A stretch of 64,000 nt of DNA from Pseudomonadota bacterium (GCA_030685065.1 JAUXQH010000095.1:78855-142854), one strand, 5' to 3'. Counted from the stretch's first letter, positions 24,143 through 32,865 are shown. Notes: generated by a model from the sequence alone, not told the origin. Translations and numbers: made by a program.

Positions 24143-26740
24143 ATGCTGAGCCTCAAGAACTACCAGCGCGCCTGCATCGATGAGCTGCGGACCTTCGCCA
24201 AGAAGGTGGGGGAGCACAATCCGAAGGTCGCGTTCTACATGCAGCGCGAGATGGTCTACCAGCCGGTCCCTGGCCTGCCGGACGTGCCCTACGTGTGCAT
24301 CCGCGTCCCTACGGGCGGAGGGAAGACGCTGCTCGCGTGCCACGCGGTTGACGTGATGGCGTCCGAGTACATCCGCCGCGACCCCGTCCTCTGCCTGTGG
24401 CTCGTCCCGAGCAACACGATCCTCGACCAGACGCTCAAGGCGCTCCAAGACACCTCGCACCCCTACCGGCAGGTGCTCGACGCCCGCTTCGGCGGGCGTG
24501 TCACCGTGATGTCCCTCGCGGACGCGCTCTACGTCCAGCGCGGCACCCTGGACACGGACACGGTGATCATCGTCTCGACCCTTGCGGCCCTGCGGGTGGA
24601 GAACAAGGAAGGCCGGAAGATCTACGAGACGGCGGGCGCGCTCCTCCCCCACTTCTCCGGGCTCCCGCCCGCGCTCGAAGCCTCCGTCGCGAACGCCGAC
24701 GGCACCATCACGTACTCCCTCGCCAACGTGTTGAAGCTCCGCAAGCCGATCGTGATCGTTGACGAGGCACACAACGCGCGGACGAACCTCTCCTTCGAGG
24801 CGCTCGCTCGGTTTGGCCCCTCCTGCCTGATCGAGTTCACGGCGACGCCGCAGCTCAAGAACGACCAGAGCCGCGGTGTCCTCGCCAGCAACGTGCTCAC
24901 CCAGGTCTCGGCCGCGCAGTTGAAGGCCGAGGAGATGATCAAGCTGCCGATCCGGCTGCTCATGAACTCGGACTGGCACGAGACCCTCGCGCTCGCAGTC
25001 CAGAAGCAGCGCGAGCTGGACGCGATCGCCCAGAAGGAGCTGGACGCCACCGGCGAGTACATCCGGCCGATCGTGCTCATCCAGGCGCAGTCGCGGCTGA
25101 AGGGCGAGGAGCGGCTCACCGCGGACGTGATCAAGGAGACCTTGCAGAACGACCTGAAGGTCGGGGCGGACGAGATCGCCATCGTGACGGGCGAGGTCCG
25201 CGAACTGGACGACGTGGACCTGTTTAGTCCGAAGTGCAAGATCAACTTCGTGATTACGCAGCAGGCGTTGAAGGAAGGCTGGGACTGCTCCTTCGCCTAC
25301 GTGCTGTGCAGCGTCGCCGACGTGTCCTCCTCCCGTGATGTCGAGCAGTTCCTCGGACGCATCCTCCGCCTGCCGCGAGCGAAGAGCAAGCAGAACGAGG
25401 AGCTGAACTGCGCCTACGCCATCGTCAGCTCGAAGCAGACCAACAATACGATGAATGCTCTGGCCGAGGCGCTGATCGAGAACGGCTTCCAGCGCATCGA
25501 GGCGGCCGAGTTCATCCGTCCCGAGGAGCAGGGCAAGCTCCCGTTCAACTACACCCCGCTCTTCGGCGGCAACCCGACGCTGGAGACCGTAGACGAGACC
25601 CCGAACCTGTCGATCCTCCCGGAGAACCTGAAGGAGCGCGTGCGCTTCGATCCGGGGAGCAAGACCCTCGCCGTCACCGGCAACATCTCCGACGCCGACC
25701 AGAACGCCCTCGCCGAGTGCTTCAAGGGCGAGGAGAGCAAGAAGGCCGTCCGCCGCCTGGTTGCCCGTAGCCGAAGCGCAGCGAAGGTCGCCGCCGACGT
25801 GCGCGTCCCGGCCCTGTGCGTCGATGTCCAGGGCAAGCTCGAATGGTTCGAGACCTCGCACTTCCGCGAGGCCCTGTGGCCGTTGGCGACCTGCGACGCG
25901 AACCTGGACGAGAGCCTGTATCCGTCTACTCGTGGCGGCCTCGAGGAAGCGCTGGTCGACATCACGGCGGACGGGCGGGTCCGGTACGAGTTCATCGCCG
26001 ACGTGCGCCAGAAGCTCGGCCTGCTCTTCGCCGAGCCGCAGTGGTCGGTGGCCGCCCTCGTGAACTGGATTGACCGCAGCGTCGACCACCCGGACGTCAC
26101 GCAGACGCAGTCCACGTTGTTCATCAAGAGCGTCATCGACGGCCTCATGTCCTCGCGCGGGGTCGAGTTGGGGCAGCTCGCCCGCGACAAGTACCGACTG
26201 CGGAACGCGGTCAGCGCGTTGATCGCCCGCCATCGCCGCGACACGTCGAACGCCGGGTGGCAGCGCTCCCTCTTCGGCGCCCAGGCCCTCCCGGTCATCA
26301 CGAGCGCGGAAGCGCCCATCTTGCTCAAGCAGGCGACGTATGCGCCGAGCTGGTACTACGACGGCGGGTTCAGGTTTCGGAAGCACGCCTTCCCGACCAT
26401 CGGCGAGCTGAAGGCCGATGGCGAGGAATTCGAGTGCGCGCAGTTCCTCGACAAGTTGGACGAGACGGCGCGGTGGGTCCGCAACCTTGAGCGTAGGCCG
26501 AATGAGTCGTTTTGGCTCCAGACCGCCACCGACCGGTTCTACCCCGACTTCGTCGTGGAACTCACCGACGGGCGCATCCTCGTGGTCGAGTACAAGGGTG
26601 GCGACCGGTGGAGCAACGACGACTCCAAGGAGAAGCGTGCTCTCGGTGAGCTGTGGGCGGACAGAAGTGGTGGGCGCTGCCTCTTCGTGATGCCCAATGG
26701 CACGGACCTCGCAGCTATCCGGAAGGCCATCGCCGGGTAG
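24143..26740 (+). CDS. Type III-like restriction helicase-nuclease (Res)
   Basis: An 865-residue SF2 helicase with nuclease. Walker A is VPTGGGKT (about 56-63), followed by VSTLAALRVENKEG, the DEAH box VDEAHN (about 206-210), EFTATPQ (motif III) and FLGRILRLPRA (motif VI). The C-terminal PD-(D/E)XK nuclease reads RFYPDFVVELTDGRILVVEY followed by KGG (about 797-817). It should translocate on DNA and cleave unmodified targets with its Mod partner. All catalytic motifs are intact. The gene ends 73 bp before the first prophage-type promoter, so whether it belongs to the prophage is unclear. Confidence 0.92.
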   Translation: MLSLKNYQRACIDELRTFAKKVGEHNPKVAFYMQREMVYQPVPGLPDVPYVCIRVPTGGGKTLLACHAVDVMASEYIRRDPVLCLWLVPSNTILDQTLKALQDTSHPYRQVLDARFGGRVTVMSLADALYVQRGTLDTDTVIIVSTLAALRVENKEGRKIYETAGALLPHFSGLPPALEASVANADGTITYSLANVLKLRKPIVIVDEAHNARTNLSFEALARFGPSCLIEFTATPQLKNDQSRGVLASNVLTQVSAAQLKAEEMIKLPIRLLMNSDWHETLALAVQKQRELDAIAQKELDATGEYIRPIVLIQAQSRLKGEERLTADVIKETLQNDLKVGADEIAIVTGEVRELDDVDLFSPKCKINFVITQQALKEGWDCSFAYVLCSVADVSSSRDVEQFLGRILRLPRAKSKQNEELNCAYAIVSSKQTNNTMNALAEALIENGFQRIEAAEFIRPEEQGKLPFNYTPLFGGNPTLETVDETPNLSILPENLKERVRFDPGSKTLAVTGNISDADQNALAECFKGEESKKAVRRLVARSRSAAKVAADVRVPALCVDVQGKLEWFETSHFREALWPLATCDANLDESLYPSTRGGLEEALVDITADGRVRYEFIADVRQKLGLLFAEPQWSVAALVNWIDRSVDHPDVTQTQSTLFIKSVIDGLMSSRGVELGQLARDKYRLRNAVSALIARHRRDTSNAGWQRSLFGAQALPVITSAEAPILLKQATYAPSWYYDGGFRFRKHAFPTIGELKADGEEFECAQFLDKLDETARWVRNLERRPNESFWLQTATDRFYPDFVVELTDGRILVVEYKGGDRWSNDDSKEKRALGELWADRSGGRCLFVMPNGTDLAAIRKAIAG

Positions 26741-26770
26741 CTCATAGGACATCCATGAAGAATCTGCCGG

Positions 26771-26813
26771 TTGTTAGCCTATCACACCTCCCAATGGCAA
26801 CGGAGGCAAGTAG
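26771..26813 (+). promoter_or_regulatory. Early phage promoter with paired Shine-Dalgarno, copy 1
   Basis: TTGTTAGCCTATCA is followed by CCTCC...GGAGG and GCAAG before ATG 26814. The same series (GTTAGTTTGCCTATCA, CCTCC...GGAGG, GCAAG, ATG) precedes 28518. The ribosome site can pair with the upstream CCTCC. Confidence 0.55.
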
Positions 26814-27005
26814 ATGGACACCACCCAAGCGGAGGACCTTGAGAAGATGATCGACCAAGTCTTCCAGCGGCTCAACGAGACCCGCCACTTCGTCGACGAC
26901 TACTACCGCGAGAAAGAGCGACGGTTCGAGGCCGCGATGGAGCGTGCCCTAACCGAGCCTGGGAGGGTCGCCGAGCGGGTACAGTTGCCACAGGAAGGTG
27001 AGTGA
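26814..27005 (+). CDS. Small phage protein, 63 residues
   Basis: A short, highly charged helical protein (DLEKMIDQVFQRLNETRHF, YYREKERRFEAAMERAL). It has the early-type promoter and GGAGG directly upstream. Its stop overlaps the next start (TGATG). Unrecognised; first gene of an early rightward operon. Confidence 0.6.
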   Translation: MDTTQAEDLEKMIDQVFQRLNETRHFVDDYYREKERRFEAAMERALTEPGRVAERVQLPQEGE

Positions 27006-27322
27006 TGGCCGACGCTATTGATCTCAACACAAGGCTCGACAAGTGGCGCGACGCGATCCGCAAGGTGGCGTGGCCGGATGCCTACACAGCCTCCGAGGTG
27101 GAGGAGGCCACGCTCACCATCGAGAAGCTCCGCGACATGCAGTGGTCGCAGAAGTACACCATCGGCGACGACCCGACGGTTCACACCTTCCCGGCTGCCA
27201 CGCTTGGCATCGACTACGGCGTCGGTCCCTCCCGCTGCTGCCTCGTCCTGAGCACTGTCCAGGAGAACGGCGAGATCACCGTGCACGAGATCGTCGAGGC
27301 CCTCGCGCCGGTGAACTCGTGA
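27005..27322 (+). CDS. Phage hypothetical protein, 105 residues
   Basis: Translationally coupled to the preceding gene by TGATG. It contains a helical N-terminus and then a beta-rich half (TLGIDYGVGPSRCCLVLSTV, ENGEITVHEIVEAL). No family is recognised. The downstream gene starts at a GTG overlapping this stop. Confidence 0.6.
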   Translation: MADAIDLNTRLDKWRDAIRKVAWPDAYTASEVEEATLTIEKLRDMQWSQKYTIGDDPTVHTFPAATLGIDYGVGPSRCCLVLSTVQENGEITVHEIVEALAPVNS

Positions 27323-27603
27323 GTTGGGACGACCACGACGGCGAGCGCCGCATCTACAGGGCGCCCGGGTTCGATCTCGCCAGCATCCTGGTACTCGACG
27401 AGCCTTGCTCCCAGGTCGTCTACGACGAGTGCCTCGCCCGCATCAGCCCGCTCCGCGCCCTCGCCGGGGACTACCAGCGAGCCGCAGGGGAAGCCTACGC
27501 CCAAGGCCAGGACCAGGTAGCCGCGAAGATGCGGGACGCCGCTACGGAGCTGCGGGCGCTGGCAGACAGGCTCCCCGAGATCCCACCCGTCACGCGGGAC
27601 TAG
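27319..27603 (+). CDS. Phage hypothetical protein, 94 residues
   Basis: It starts at GTG 27319, overlapping the previous stop (GTGA). It begins VSWDDHDGERRIYRAPGFDL and ends in a long helix (AAKMRDAATELRALADRLPE). Unrecognised, part of the early operon. Confidence 0.55.
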   Translation: MSWDDHDGERRIYRAPGFDLASILVLDEPCSQVVYDECLARISPLRALAGDYQRAAGEAYAQGQDQVAAKMRDAATELRALADRLPEIPPVTRD

Positions 27604-27608
27604 CCGAG

Positions 27609-27968
27609 GTGGTAACCGCACTGAACAACGAGATCTCCAAGTGCCAGACCCGGTTTGCGGAGCGGGTGAAGGAATATCTCGCTGAGCGACTGTTGCCCAC
27701 GTTGCCTCCGGCCGAGGACGAAGAAGCAGCCCTCGACGTGACGCTGGAATGGACCCACTACGACGACCCGTGTGGTCGGTGGTGGCGACTCCTGAAGAGA
27801 CCGAAGGGGCACGTCGCGTTCTTCGTGTCGGAAGCATATCCGTGGACGAAGTACACGCGCGCCGGTGCCACGATCGTGGTCGTGCCAGGGATCTCCGCCT
27901 TGGCCGACCCTCTCCGTGCCCTTGCTGCGGCCTGCCAACACCTGCAATGTGACCCTACGACGGCCTGA
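27609..27968 (+). CDS. Phage hypothetical protein, about 119 residues
   Basis: The probable start is GTG 27609, although the ribosome site is weak. The protein has ISKCQTRFAERVKEYLAERL, WTHYDDPCGRWWRLLKRPKG and AGATIVVVPGISALADPLR. It is soluble and of unknown function. Its end overlaps the convergent sigma-like gene by 14 bp. Confidence 0.5.
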   Translation: MVTALNNEISKCQTRFAERVKEYLAERLLPTLPPAEDEEAALDVTLEWTHYDDPCGRWWRLLKRPKGHVAFFVSEAYPWTKYTRAGATIVVVPGISALADPLRALAAACQHLQCDPTTA

Positions 27969-28428
27969 CCGCTGCCTTGCGCCGCTCGCGTCGTCGGGCC
28001 TCCCATGCGCGCAGCTCGTCTCCCTTCAACCGTTCCAGGGTGCCCTCCCGAAGCGCACCCGTCCTCCAGAGGCGGCCGAGCAGTTCGTAGGTCTCACGCT
28101 CCCCAAGGCCAGGGGTGCTCACACCAACGGACAGCGCGAAGTCCGCCTCTGCGCCAGTCATCTCCCCGTGCTGGTGGTCCAGCCGCTTACGCCTACAGGC
28201 GTGGGAGCAGATGGAGTCCGTCACCATGCAGATGTAGTAAGGGATCCCTCCCCGAGATGGCGTGTAGGGATGCTCCCCCGCGTTCCGGACAACGAGCGAG
28301 AGCAGCAGCTTCTGGAACAGGTCCTCGGTGTCGACGTCCTCCAACAGCTTCGACCACCTGCGGTTCAGCCGCCAGTAGAAGAGGCGGCGGATATCGTCGT
28401 ACTTTGCAGTGATGTCTATGCCTGTCAT
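27955..28428 (-). CDS. Sigma factor-like phage protein (region 2 only)
   Basis: A 157-residue basic protein. DVDTEDLFQKLLLSLVVRN resembles sigma70 region 2.1-2.2, and IPYYICMVTDSICSHACRRK resembles the recognition helix of region 2.4. I see no clear region 4, only a charged helical tail (LERLKGDELRAWEARRRERR). It lies divergent to the HTH gene at 28518 and opposes the early operon. It could reprogram or mimic polymerase at the phage-type promoters, but the assignment rests on short pattern similarity. Confidence 0.45.
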   Translation of the reverse strand: MTGIDITAKYDDIRRLFYWRLNRRWSKLLEDVDTEDLFQKLLLSLVVRNAGEHPYTPSRGGIPYYICMVTDSICSHACRRKRLDHQHGEMTGAEADFALSVGVSTPGLGERETYELLGRLWRTGALREGTLERLKGDELRAWEARRRERRKAAVRPS

Positions 28429-28473
28429 GCAGGAAGGATACTCGCTGCCAACACAGGTGGTTGGACATCTATT

Positions 28474-28517
28474 TGCCGTTAGTTTGCCTATCAGCCTCCC
28501 TTATTGCAGGAGGCAAG
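28474..28517 (+). promoter_or_regulatory. Early phage promoter with paired Shine-Dalgarno, copy 2
   Basis: GTTAGTTTGCCTATCA is followed by GCCTCC, eight bases, GGAGGC and AAG before ATG 28518. The 6-bp GCCTCC/GGAGGC stem would mask the ribosome site in RNA. The arrangement matches 26771-26813. Confidence 0.55.
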
Positions 28518-28928
28518 ATGTCACGAACCGAAGGCCAATCGAAGCACACCGCCAAAATCCGCGCGCTGTTGCTCGACCCGATGGGAACCTGGATTAGTGG
28601 GAAGGTGCTCATGGACCGAACCGGAACGCCGGTCCTGTCCGCCCGCATCGCCGCTATCCGAGACGAAGGGTACCAGGTAGAGACGCGCTCGGTCCCCGGC
28701 ACCGACTACCTCGACTACCGGATTGCCGGCCGAGGAAGTCCGCGCGGACGAACCCAGGTCTTCCTCAACCTCCCGCCGCACCCGGAAGGAAGGGGCTGGA
28801 CCGACGAGGAAGCGGCGGGCCTGAAGGCCCAGGCCCAAGAGGCCGTTGCTGCGTTCATCGCGTCCAAGTACCAGCCCGCCCCTGCCAAGGAGGACTGGAT
28901 CGACTTCCTGCTCGAAGCAGGCCAGTAG
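28518..28928 (+). CDS. Helix-turn-helix phage protein
   Basis: 136 residues. KIRALLLDPMGTWISGKVLM and GTPVLSARIAAIRDEGYQVE form a winged-helix pattern like small phage HTH domains (HTH_39 type). It continues with a beta wing (TDYLDYRIAGRG) and a helical C-terminus. A strong GGAGG lies six bases upstream. Its divergent position to the sigma-like gene suggests a regulatory role in the early region. Confidence 0.6.
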   Translation: MSRTEGQSKHTAKIRALLLDPMGTWISGKVLMDRTGTPVLSARIAAIRDEGYQVETRSVPGTDYLDYRIAGRGSPRGRTQVFLNLPPHPEGRGWTDEEAAGLKAQAQEAVAAFIASKYQPAPAKEDWIDFLLEAGQ

Positions 28929-28978
28929 ATGCCTGGCTACCCACGGGCCAGCGGTATGACGAATCGAGGACGAACCAA

Positions 28979-29320
28979 ATGATTGGCCTCGACGCGCTGG
29001 TGAAGGAGTGGGCTGCCCTCCTGCGCCTCCAAGATTGGGACATCGAGGCCAGGTACGTCCACGCCAAGGAGATGGCGGCTCCCGAGGGGCACGACCAGAC
29101 CGAGGTGTCTGCCCAAGTATCCTCGGACACGAACTTCAAGTATGCGCGCATCCGAGTGCTGCACCGGGACGAGTTGGCCGAGGATTTGGCCCCGGTGATG
29201 TACGACGTGGAGCACGTGGTAGTCCATGAGTTGCTGCACCTGCGCTTCCCGGACACCGAGGACGAGGTTGCCATCAACCAGACCGCAAGCGCCCTATTGA
29301 CGTTGAAGAGGAGGAAGTAA
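28979..29320 (+). CDS. Putative zincin metalloprotease-like phage protein
   Basis: 113 residues with VVVHELLHLRFPDTEDEVA, in which HELLH matches the HExxH zinc motif near residue 80. The preceding beta strands (YARIRVLHRDELAEDLAPVM) fit a small zincin fold of the SprT or phage-metallopeptidase type. GAGGA precedes the ATG. Substrate unknown. The next small frame overlaps its stop by TAATG. Confidence 0.6.
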   Translation: MIGLDALVKEWAALLRLQDWDIEARYVHAKEMAAPEGHDQTEVSAQVSSDTNFKYARIRVLHRDELAEDLAPVMYDVEHVVVHELLHLRFPDTEDEVAINQTASALLTLKRRK

Positions 29321-29409
29321 TGGCCGAACGCTACCAGGGCACCACCTACACCAAGGTACGGGTCACAGGTGCAGGCCCCTCGTGGTCGGCCGCCTCGGAC
29401 CTCCGGTAG
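29320..29409 (+). CDS. Tiny frame coupled to the zincin gene, 29 residues
   Basis: The ATG overlaps the preceding TAA (TAATG). It reads MAERYQGTTYTKVRVTGAG to the stop at 29409. Coupling is the only support; it may be real or a chance overlap. Confidence 0.35.
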   Translation: MAERYQGTTYTKVRVTGAGPSWSAASDLR

Positions 29410-29422
29410 TGGCCTTGCGAGG

Positions 29423-29439
29423 GCACTCGGGTAGAGTGC
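29423..29439 (+). promoter_or_regulatory. Phage promoter core inside a dyad
   Basis: GCACTC-GGGTA-GAGTGC is a perfect dyad containing GGGTAGAGT, the late-type promoter core also seen at 31438, 33560 and (minus) 52174. It opens a 229-bp gene-free gap (29,410-29,638) in front of the structural genes, where a repressor could control them. Confidence 0.5.
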
Positions 29440-29638
29440 ACTCCTGGGGTACCAAGTGGGTCATGTGACCGAGGATGATCCTCATCATCGAGAGGGCGCC
29501 TCTCCCCCTCTCCCCCCGATACCTAAAGCACCTTCGATCGCGCGCGCGCGCTGTCACAAATTTTGATCACGTGCGCATGAATCCTACTCTCAGGAGACGT
29601 GACTTGCCAGTGATCGCCCATGTTGGGGGCCTGACCTA

Positions 29639-29980
29639 ATGCCAAAGTTGAAGACGCGTCGGCCGCAGACGATGACGACGGTGAACTTCCTCAAGGACTC
29701 CCTCTTCCAGTTGGAAAAGGACGTGGACGGGGCCCGCGCTGCCGAGTCGTGGCAAGCGGTCGCCGCGCTCAAGCGCCTGTCGATCACCACGAGGAAGGAT
29801 CTCGACGAGGCCACGAAGGCCCAGAAGCCGTTGGACGGGCAGCTTGAGTCCTTGCCCGAGGACGAGTACCGCGAGCGCCTCCAGCAAAGCGGAGAGGCGA
29901 TGCCCGACGACCACCTTGAGGTGCTCGTCCGGGTCTACCTGGAGCGGCACGGGCTCGACCTCGTAGACCGAGGGGTCTGA
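29639..29980 (+). CDS. Possible small terminase subunit
   Basis: A 113-residue, helical, charged protein (VNFLKDSLFQLEKDVDGARA, AVAALKRLSITTRKDLDEAT) just upstream of the large terminase. Position and composition suit a small terminase or DNA-binding packaging protein, but I see no clear helix-turn-helix. The function is inferred from context only. Confidence 0.5.
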   Translation: MPKLKTRRPQTMTTVNFLKDSLFQLEKDVDGARAAESWQAVAALKRLSITTRKDLDEATKAQKPLDGQLESLPEDEYRERLQQSGEAMPDDHLEVLVRVYLERHGLDLVDRGV

Positions 29981-30003
29981 GTACGTCCGCCGCGCACCCA
30001 GGC

Positions 30004-31407
30004 ATGGTCGCATTTACCAGCGGGGAGCGGGCAAGGCGCAGCCCACTTGACCACGTCAGGCTGACCAACCCCCAACGCGCCTTCTGCTCGATGCTCTCTC
30101 GCCTGGCGCTCTGGCGAGGTGCCAACCAGATCGGGAAGTCCTGGGCGCTCGCGTGGGACATCCTGCACACGGCACGGGGGACACACCCTCTCCGGCCGGT
30201 CGCGAAGGGGCCCGTCCGCATCCTCGTCATCGGCGAGAGTTGGGTCCAGATGGAGCCTCTCTGCCAGAAGATTTGGGACATGCTCCCGAAGGACGAGATC
30301 GACCCTCGGGTGCGCTTCGAGCGCGGTGGCGGCTTCCGTGGGTTCAAGGACCCGCGGATTCCCTTCGTCTCCGGTCCCGGAGTGGGCTCGGTCATCATCT
30401 TCGCGACCTACTCGCAAGGGGCCGCGCGCCTCGCCGGTGGCAGTTTCCATGCCGCCTACCTCGACGAGCCTCCCCCGGAGCACATCCTGGGAGAGGTTCT
30501 CCCCCGCCTGTCGCGCTACCACGGGACACTCCGAATCTCGATGACTCCGACGCCGGAGTCCCCGCCGCTCCTCTACCTGCGCGACATGGTGGAGGACGGG
30601 ACGCTCGCGGAGCTGCAAACGTCGCTGACCCTCGACGCCGTGATCCCCAGGGGCGGTCTGTTCGAGAAGGCGTGGAAGACCCAGCGGCAGCTCGACGAAC
30701 TCATCGCCACCTACCTGGAGGTCGAGCGTGACATGCGCGTCCACGGCGCGTGGACAGGCACGATCAAGGGCGCGTGGCTGACCGGGTTCTCCGACGCGCT
30801 CGTCACCGACACGTTCCCGACGGCGAACCTCACCCTTGCGGTCGGCATCGACCACGGCACGGGGGCAGGCCGCCAGCGTGCCGTTCTGGTCGGCGTAGAG
30901 GACGGCCCCGAACCGACGCTGTGGATTCTCGACGAGGCGGTGAGCGACGGGCGCACGACGCCGGAGGACGACGCGAAGGCCATCTGGGAGATGGTGGTCA
31001 AGCGGAACGGGCTCAAGCTCACCGACGTCAACCTTTGGGTCGGCGACCGCGCCCACGGTGGCGACCGGTACTCCAGCGGCAAGGAGAACCGCCTGCTCGT
31101 GGAGGCCCTGGCGCACATCACGAACACGCCTCTCTACAAACTCCCTCCTCAGCTCCGGCGCATCCCCACCCCGAGGAAGCGTCGGGGCTCGATGACGATG
31201 GGCGTTCGGCAGCTCAACGCCTTCATGCTCGCGGGAAGGTGCCGAGTGTCCGCCCGGTGCAAGACGTTCATCGAGGGCGCCAAGGCATGGAAGGGCAACC
31301 TCGCCGATCCACACAAGGACGTGCTTGACGCCGCTCGCTATGCGATGGAACGGTTGCTGATGGCCAAGGCAATCCAACCCGTCGACAATATCCCTCTACC
31401 GAGGTGA
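30004..31407 (+). CDS. terL: Phage terminase large subunit
   Basis: The 467-residue packaging motor. The ATPase part has Walker A RGANQIGKSWALAWD (about 37-51) and Walker B HAAYLDEPPPE (about 149-159). It contains RISMTPTPE (motif III-like). The RNase H-like nuclease has AVGIDHGTGAGRQRAVLVG, LWVGDRAHGGDRY and a late acidic site DPHKDVLDAARYAM. It should cut concatemers and pump DNA into the prohead. The portal follows after a 45-bp gap containing a late promoter. Confidence 0.9.
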   Translation: MVAFTSGERARRSPLDHVRLTNPQRAFCSMLSRLALWRGANQIGKSWALAWDILHTARGTHPLRPVAKGPVRILVIGESWVQMEPLCQKIWDMLPKDEIDPRVRFERGGGFRGFKDPRIPFVSGPGVGSVIIFATYSQGAARLAGGSFHAAYLDEPPPEHILGEVLPRLSRYHGTLRISMTPTPESPPLLYLRDMVEDGTLAELQTSLTLDAVIPRGGLFEKAWKTQRQLDELIATYLEVERDMRVHGAWTGTIKGAWLTGFSDALVTDTFPTANLTLAVGIDHGTGAGRQRAVLVGVEDGPEPTLWILDEAVSDGRTTPEDDAKAIWEMVVKRNGLKLTDVNLWVGDRAHGGDRYSSGKENRLLVEALAHITNTPLYKLPPQLRRIPTPRKRRGSMTMGVRQLNAFMLAGRCRVSARCKTFIEGAKAWKGNLADPHKDVLDAARYAMERLLMAKAIQPVDNIPLPR

Positions 31408-31423
31408 CAGGCACAGCGTAGTT

Positions 31424-31444
31424 GGTTTGTTGCTCGGGTAGGGT
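31424..31444 (+). promoter_or_regulatory. Late phage promoter before the portal gene
   Basis: GTTTGTTGCTCGGGTAGGGT ends in TAGGGT, eight bases before ATG 31453. It shares GTTGCTCGGGTAGNGTG with the promoter at 33550. The message would be nearly leaderless, as in several host genes of this window. Confidence 0.55.
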
Positions 31445-31452
31445 GTTGGCAC

Positions 31453-32856
31453 ATGGTACTATTCGACGCCCGACTTGGGGCGCCCCCAACTCCCCCGGAC
31501 CCGTGGGAAGCCCAGCGGTGGCAGTACACCGCTCTGGCTCGTCGGATCATGGACGGCGAGTGGGGCGACGACCTCGAGGATTGGCTTGTGTCCCACTACG
31601 GGATCATTCGCAGGGAAGCCCTCGGACCGCGGGACTTGTCGTCCAACGTGCTCCGTATGGTGACCATGCAGCTCAGCTCCCAATACGACGAGGATGCGGT
31701 GATCTCCCATCCCTTGGGGGAGTTTCCGGAGCTGCTCGCCAACGGAGACGACAAGGTCGAAGCCGGGCTCATCCCGGCAACGGGCTTGTGGCCGCTCATG
31801 CAGAACGTCCAGCAGATGACCATCGCCCTCGGCGAGTACCTGATGCACGTCAGCTACAACGAGGAAGACGGCTTCCTGTTCCGGCCGGTCCCTCCCGACT
31901 ACATCCTGGCCGAAGCACGCCCCGAGGCGCCCGACCGACCGGTGCTCCTCCGCGAACTGCGCAAGCGCGTCCACCCCCACGACTCGGCACGGTCCCTGTG
32001 GACGTGGGACGAGTACGACATCCGCGACAAGCGCAATCCCACCTTCCGGGTTCTCTCCGGGTGCAGGTCGAAGGGCGCCACCGGAGTGGCCGCCGTCGCA
32101 GTCGGCGAGGACCTCACCTCCGCCTACCTGTCGGAGTCCCAATCGGGAGAGGGCTACTTCTGGCGCAAGGCTGACGGCACTCCTGTCATCCCCTACGTGA
32201 TGTACCACCGCTCCAAGACGGGCAAGCTCTGGTACCCCTACTGCGGACGGGAACTCACCGACGGCACGCTTACCGTCGCCGCGCTGTGGACCGACTTCGT
32301 TCACGCCGTCCGCGATGCCTCGTGGCTCCAGCGGTACCTCATCGGGTGCGAGCCAGCGGGGGCAGCCTCCTCCGCAGCCACGCCGGGCGGATCGCCCTGG
32401 AACTCCGTTCCAGCGGACCGCAGCTCCATCATGGTCTTCGTCCCCAACGGAGAACCAGGCCAGCCCGCGACGGCCGGAGCCTTCCCCGCGCCCTCCGACC
32501 CCGACGTGATCGGGCGCGCGATCATGAAGTTCGAGGAACGACTCGCCCAGTACGTCGGCGTCAACCCGGCGGACCTCTCGCGCACGAGCGGCGATCCTCG
32601 CTCCGGCTACGCGCTCGCCGTGTCCGAGCACGGGAAGCAGGTGGCCCAGCGTCGCTACCTCCCGCACTTCAGGAAGGGCGACCAGGAGCTGGTGGCGCTC
32701 GCCGCCATGCTCATCAACCGCGTCACCGGCTCAACCTACCCCGAGTCCGGCTACCGGCTCCGCTACGCCTTCCAGTCCGCTGTCGATGCTGGCAAGCCGG
32801 TCCCCGAGAAGGCCGACGCCACCCCCGCCGACGACACCAACGCATCCGCCTCGTAG
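31453..32856 (+). CDS. Phage portal protein
   Basis: A 467-residue portal-type protein, identified by size, its place between terminase and capsid, and internal pattern: DPWEAQRWQYTALARRIMDG, a long helical core, EERLAQYVGVNPADLSRTSG and SEHGKQVAQRRYLPHFRKGD, as in portal C-terminal helices. It forms the dodecameric channel for DNA. The C-terminal residues are Ala/Asp-rich. Confidence 0.75.
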   Translation: MVLFDARLGAPPTPPDPWEAQRWQYTALARRIMDGEWGDDLEDWLVSHYGIIRREALGPRDLSSNVLRMVTMQLSSQYDEDAVISHPLGEFPELLANGDDKVEAGLIPATGLWPLMQNVQQMTIALGEYLMHVSYNEEDGFLFRPVPPDYILAEARPEAPDRPVLLRELRKRVHPHDSARSLWTWDEYDIRDKRNPTFRVLSGCRSKGATGVAAVAVGEDLTSAYLSESQSGEGYFWRKADGTPVIPYVMYHRSKTGKLWYPYCGRELTDGTLTVAALWTDFVHAVRDASWLQRYLIGCEPAGAASSAATPGGSPWNSVPADRSSIMVFVPNGEPGQPATAGAFPAPSDPDVIGRAIMKFEERLAQYVGVNPADLSRTSGDPRSGYALAVSEHGKQVAQRRYLPHFRKGDQELVALAAMLINRVTGSTYPESGYRLRYAFQSAVDAGKPVPEKADATPADDTNASAS

Positions 32857-32865
32857 GAGCGATTC

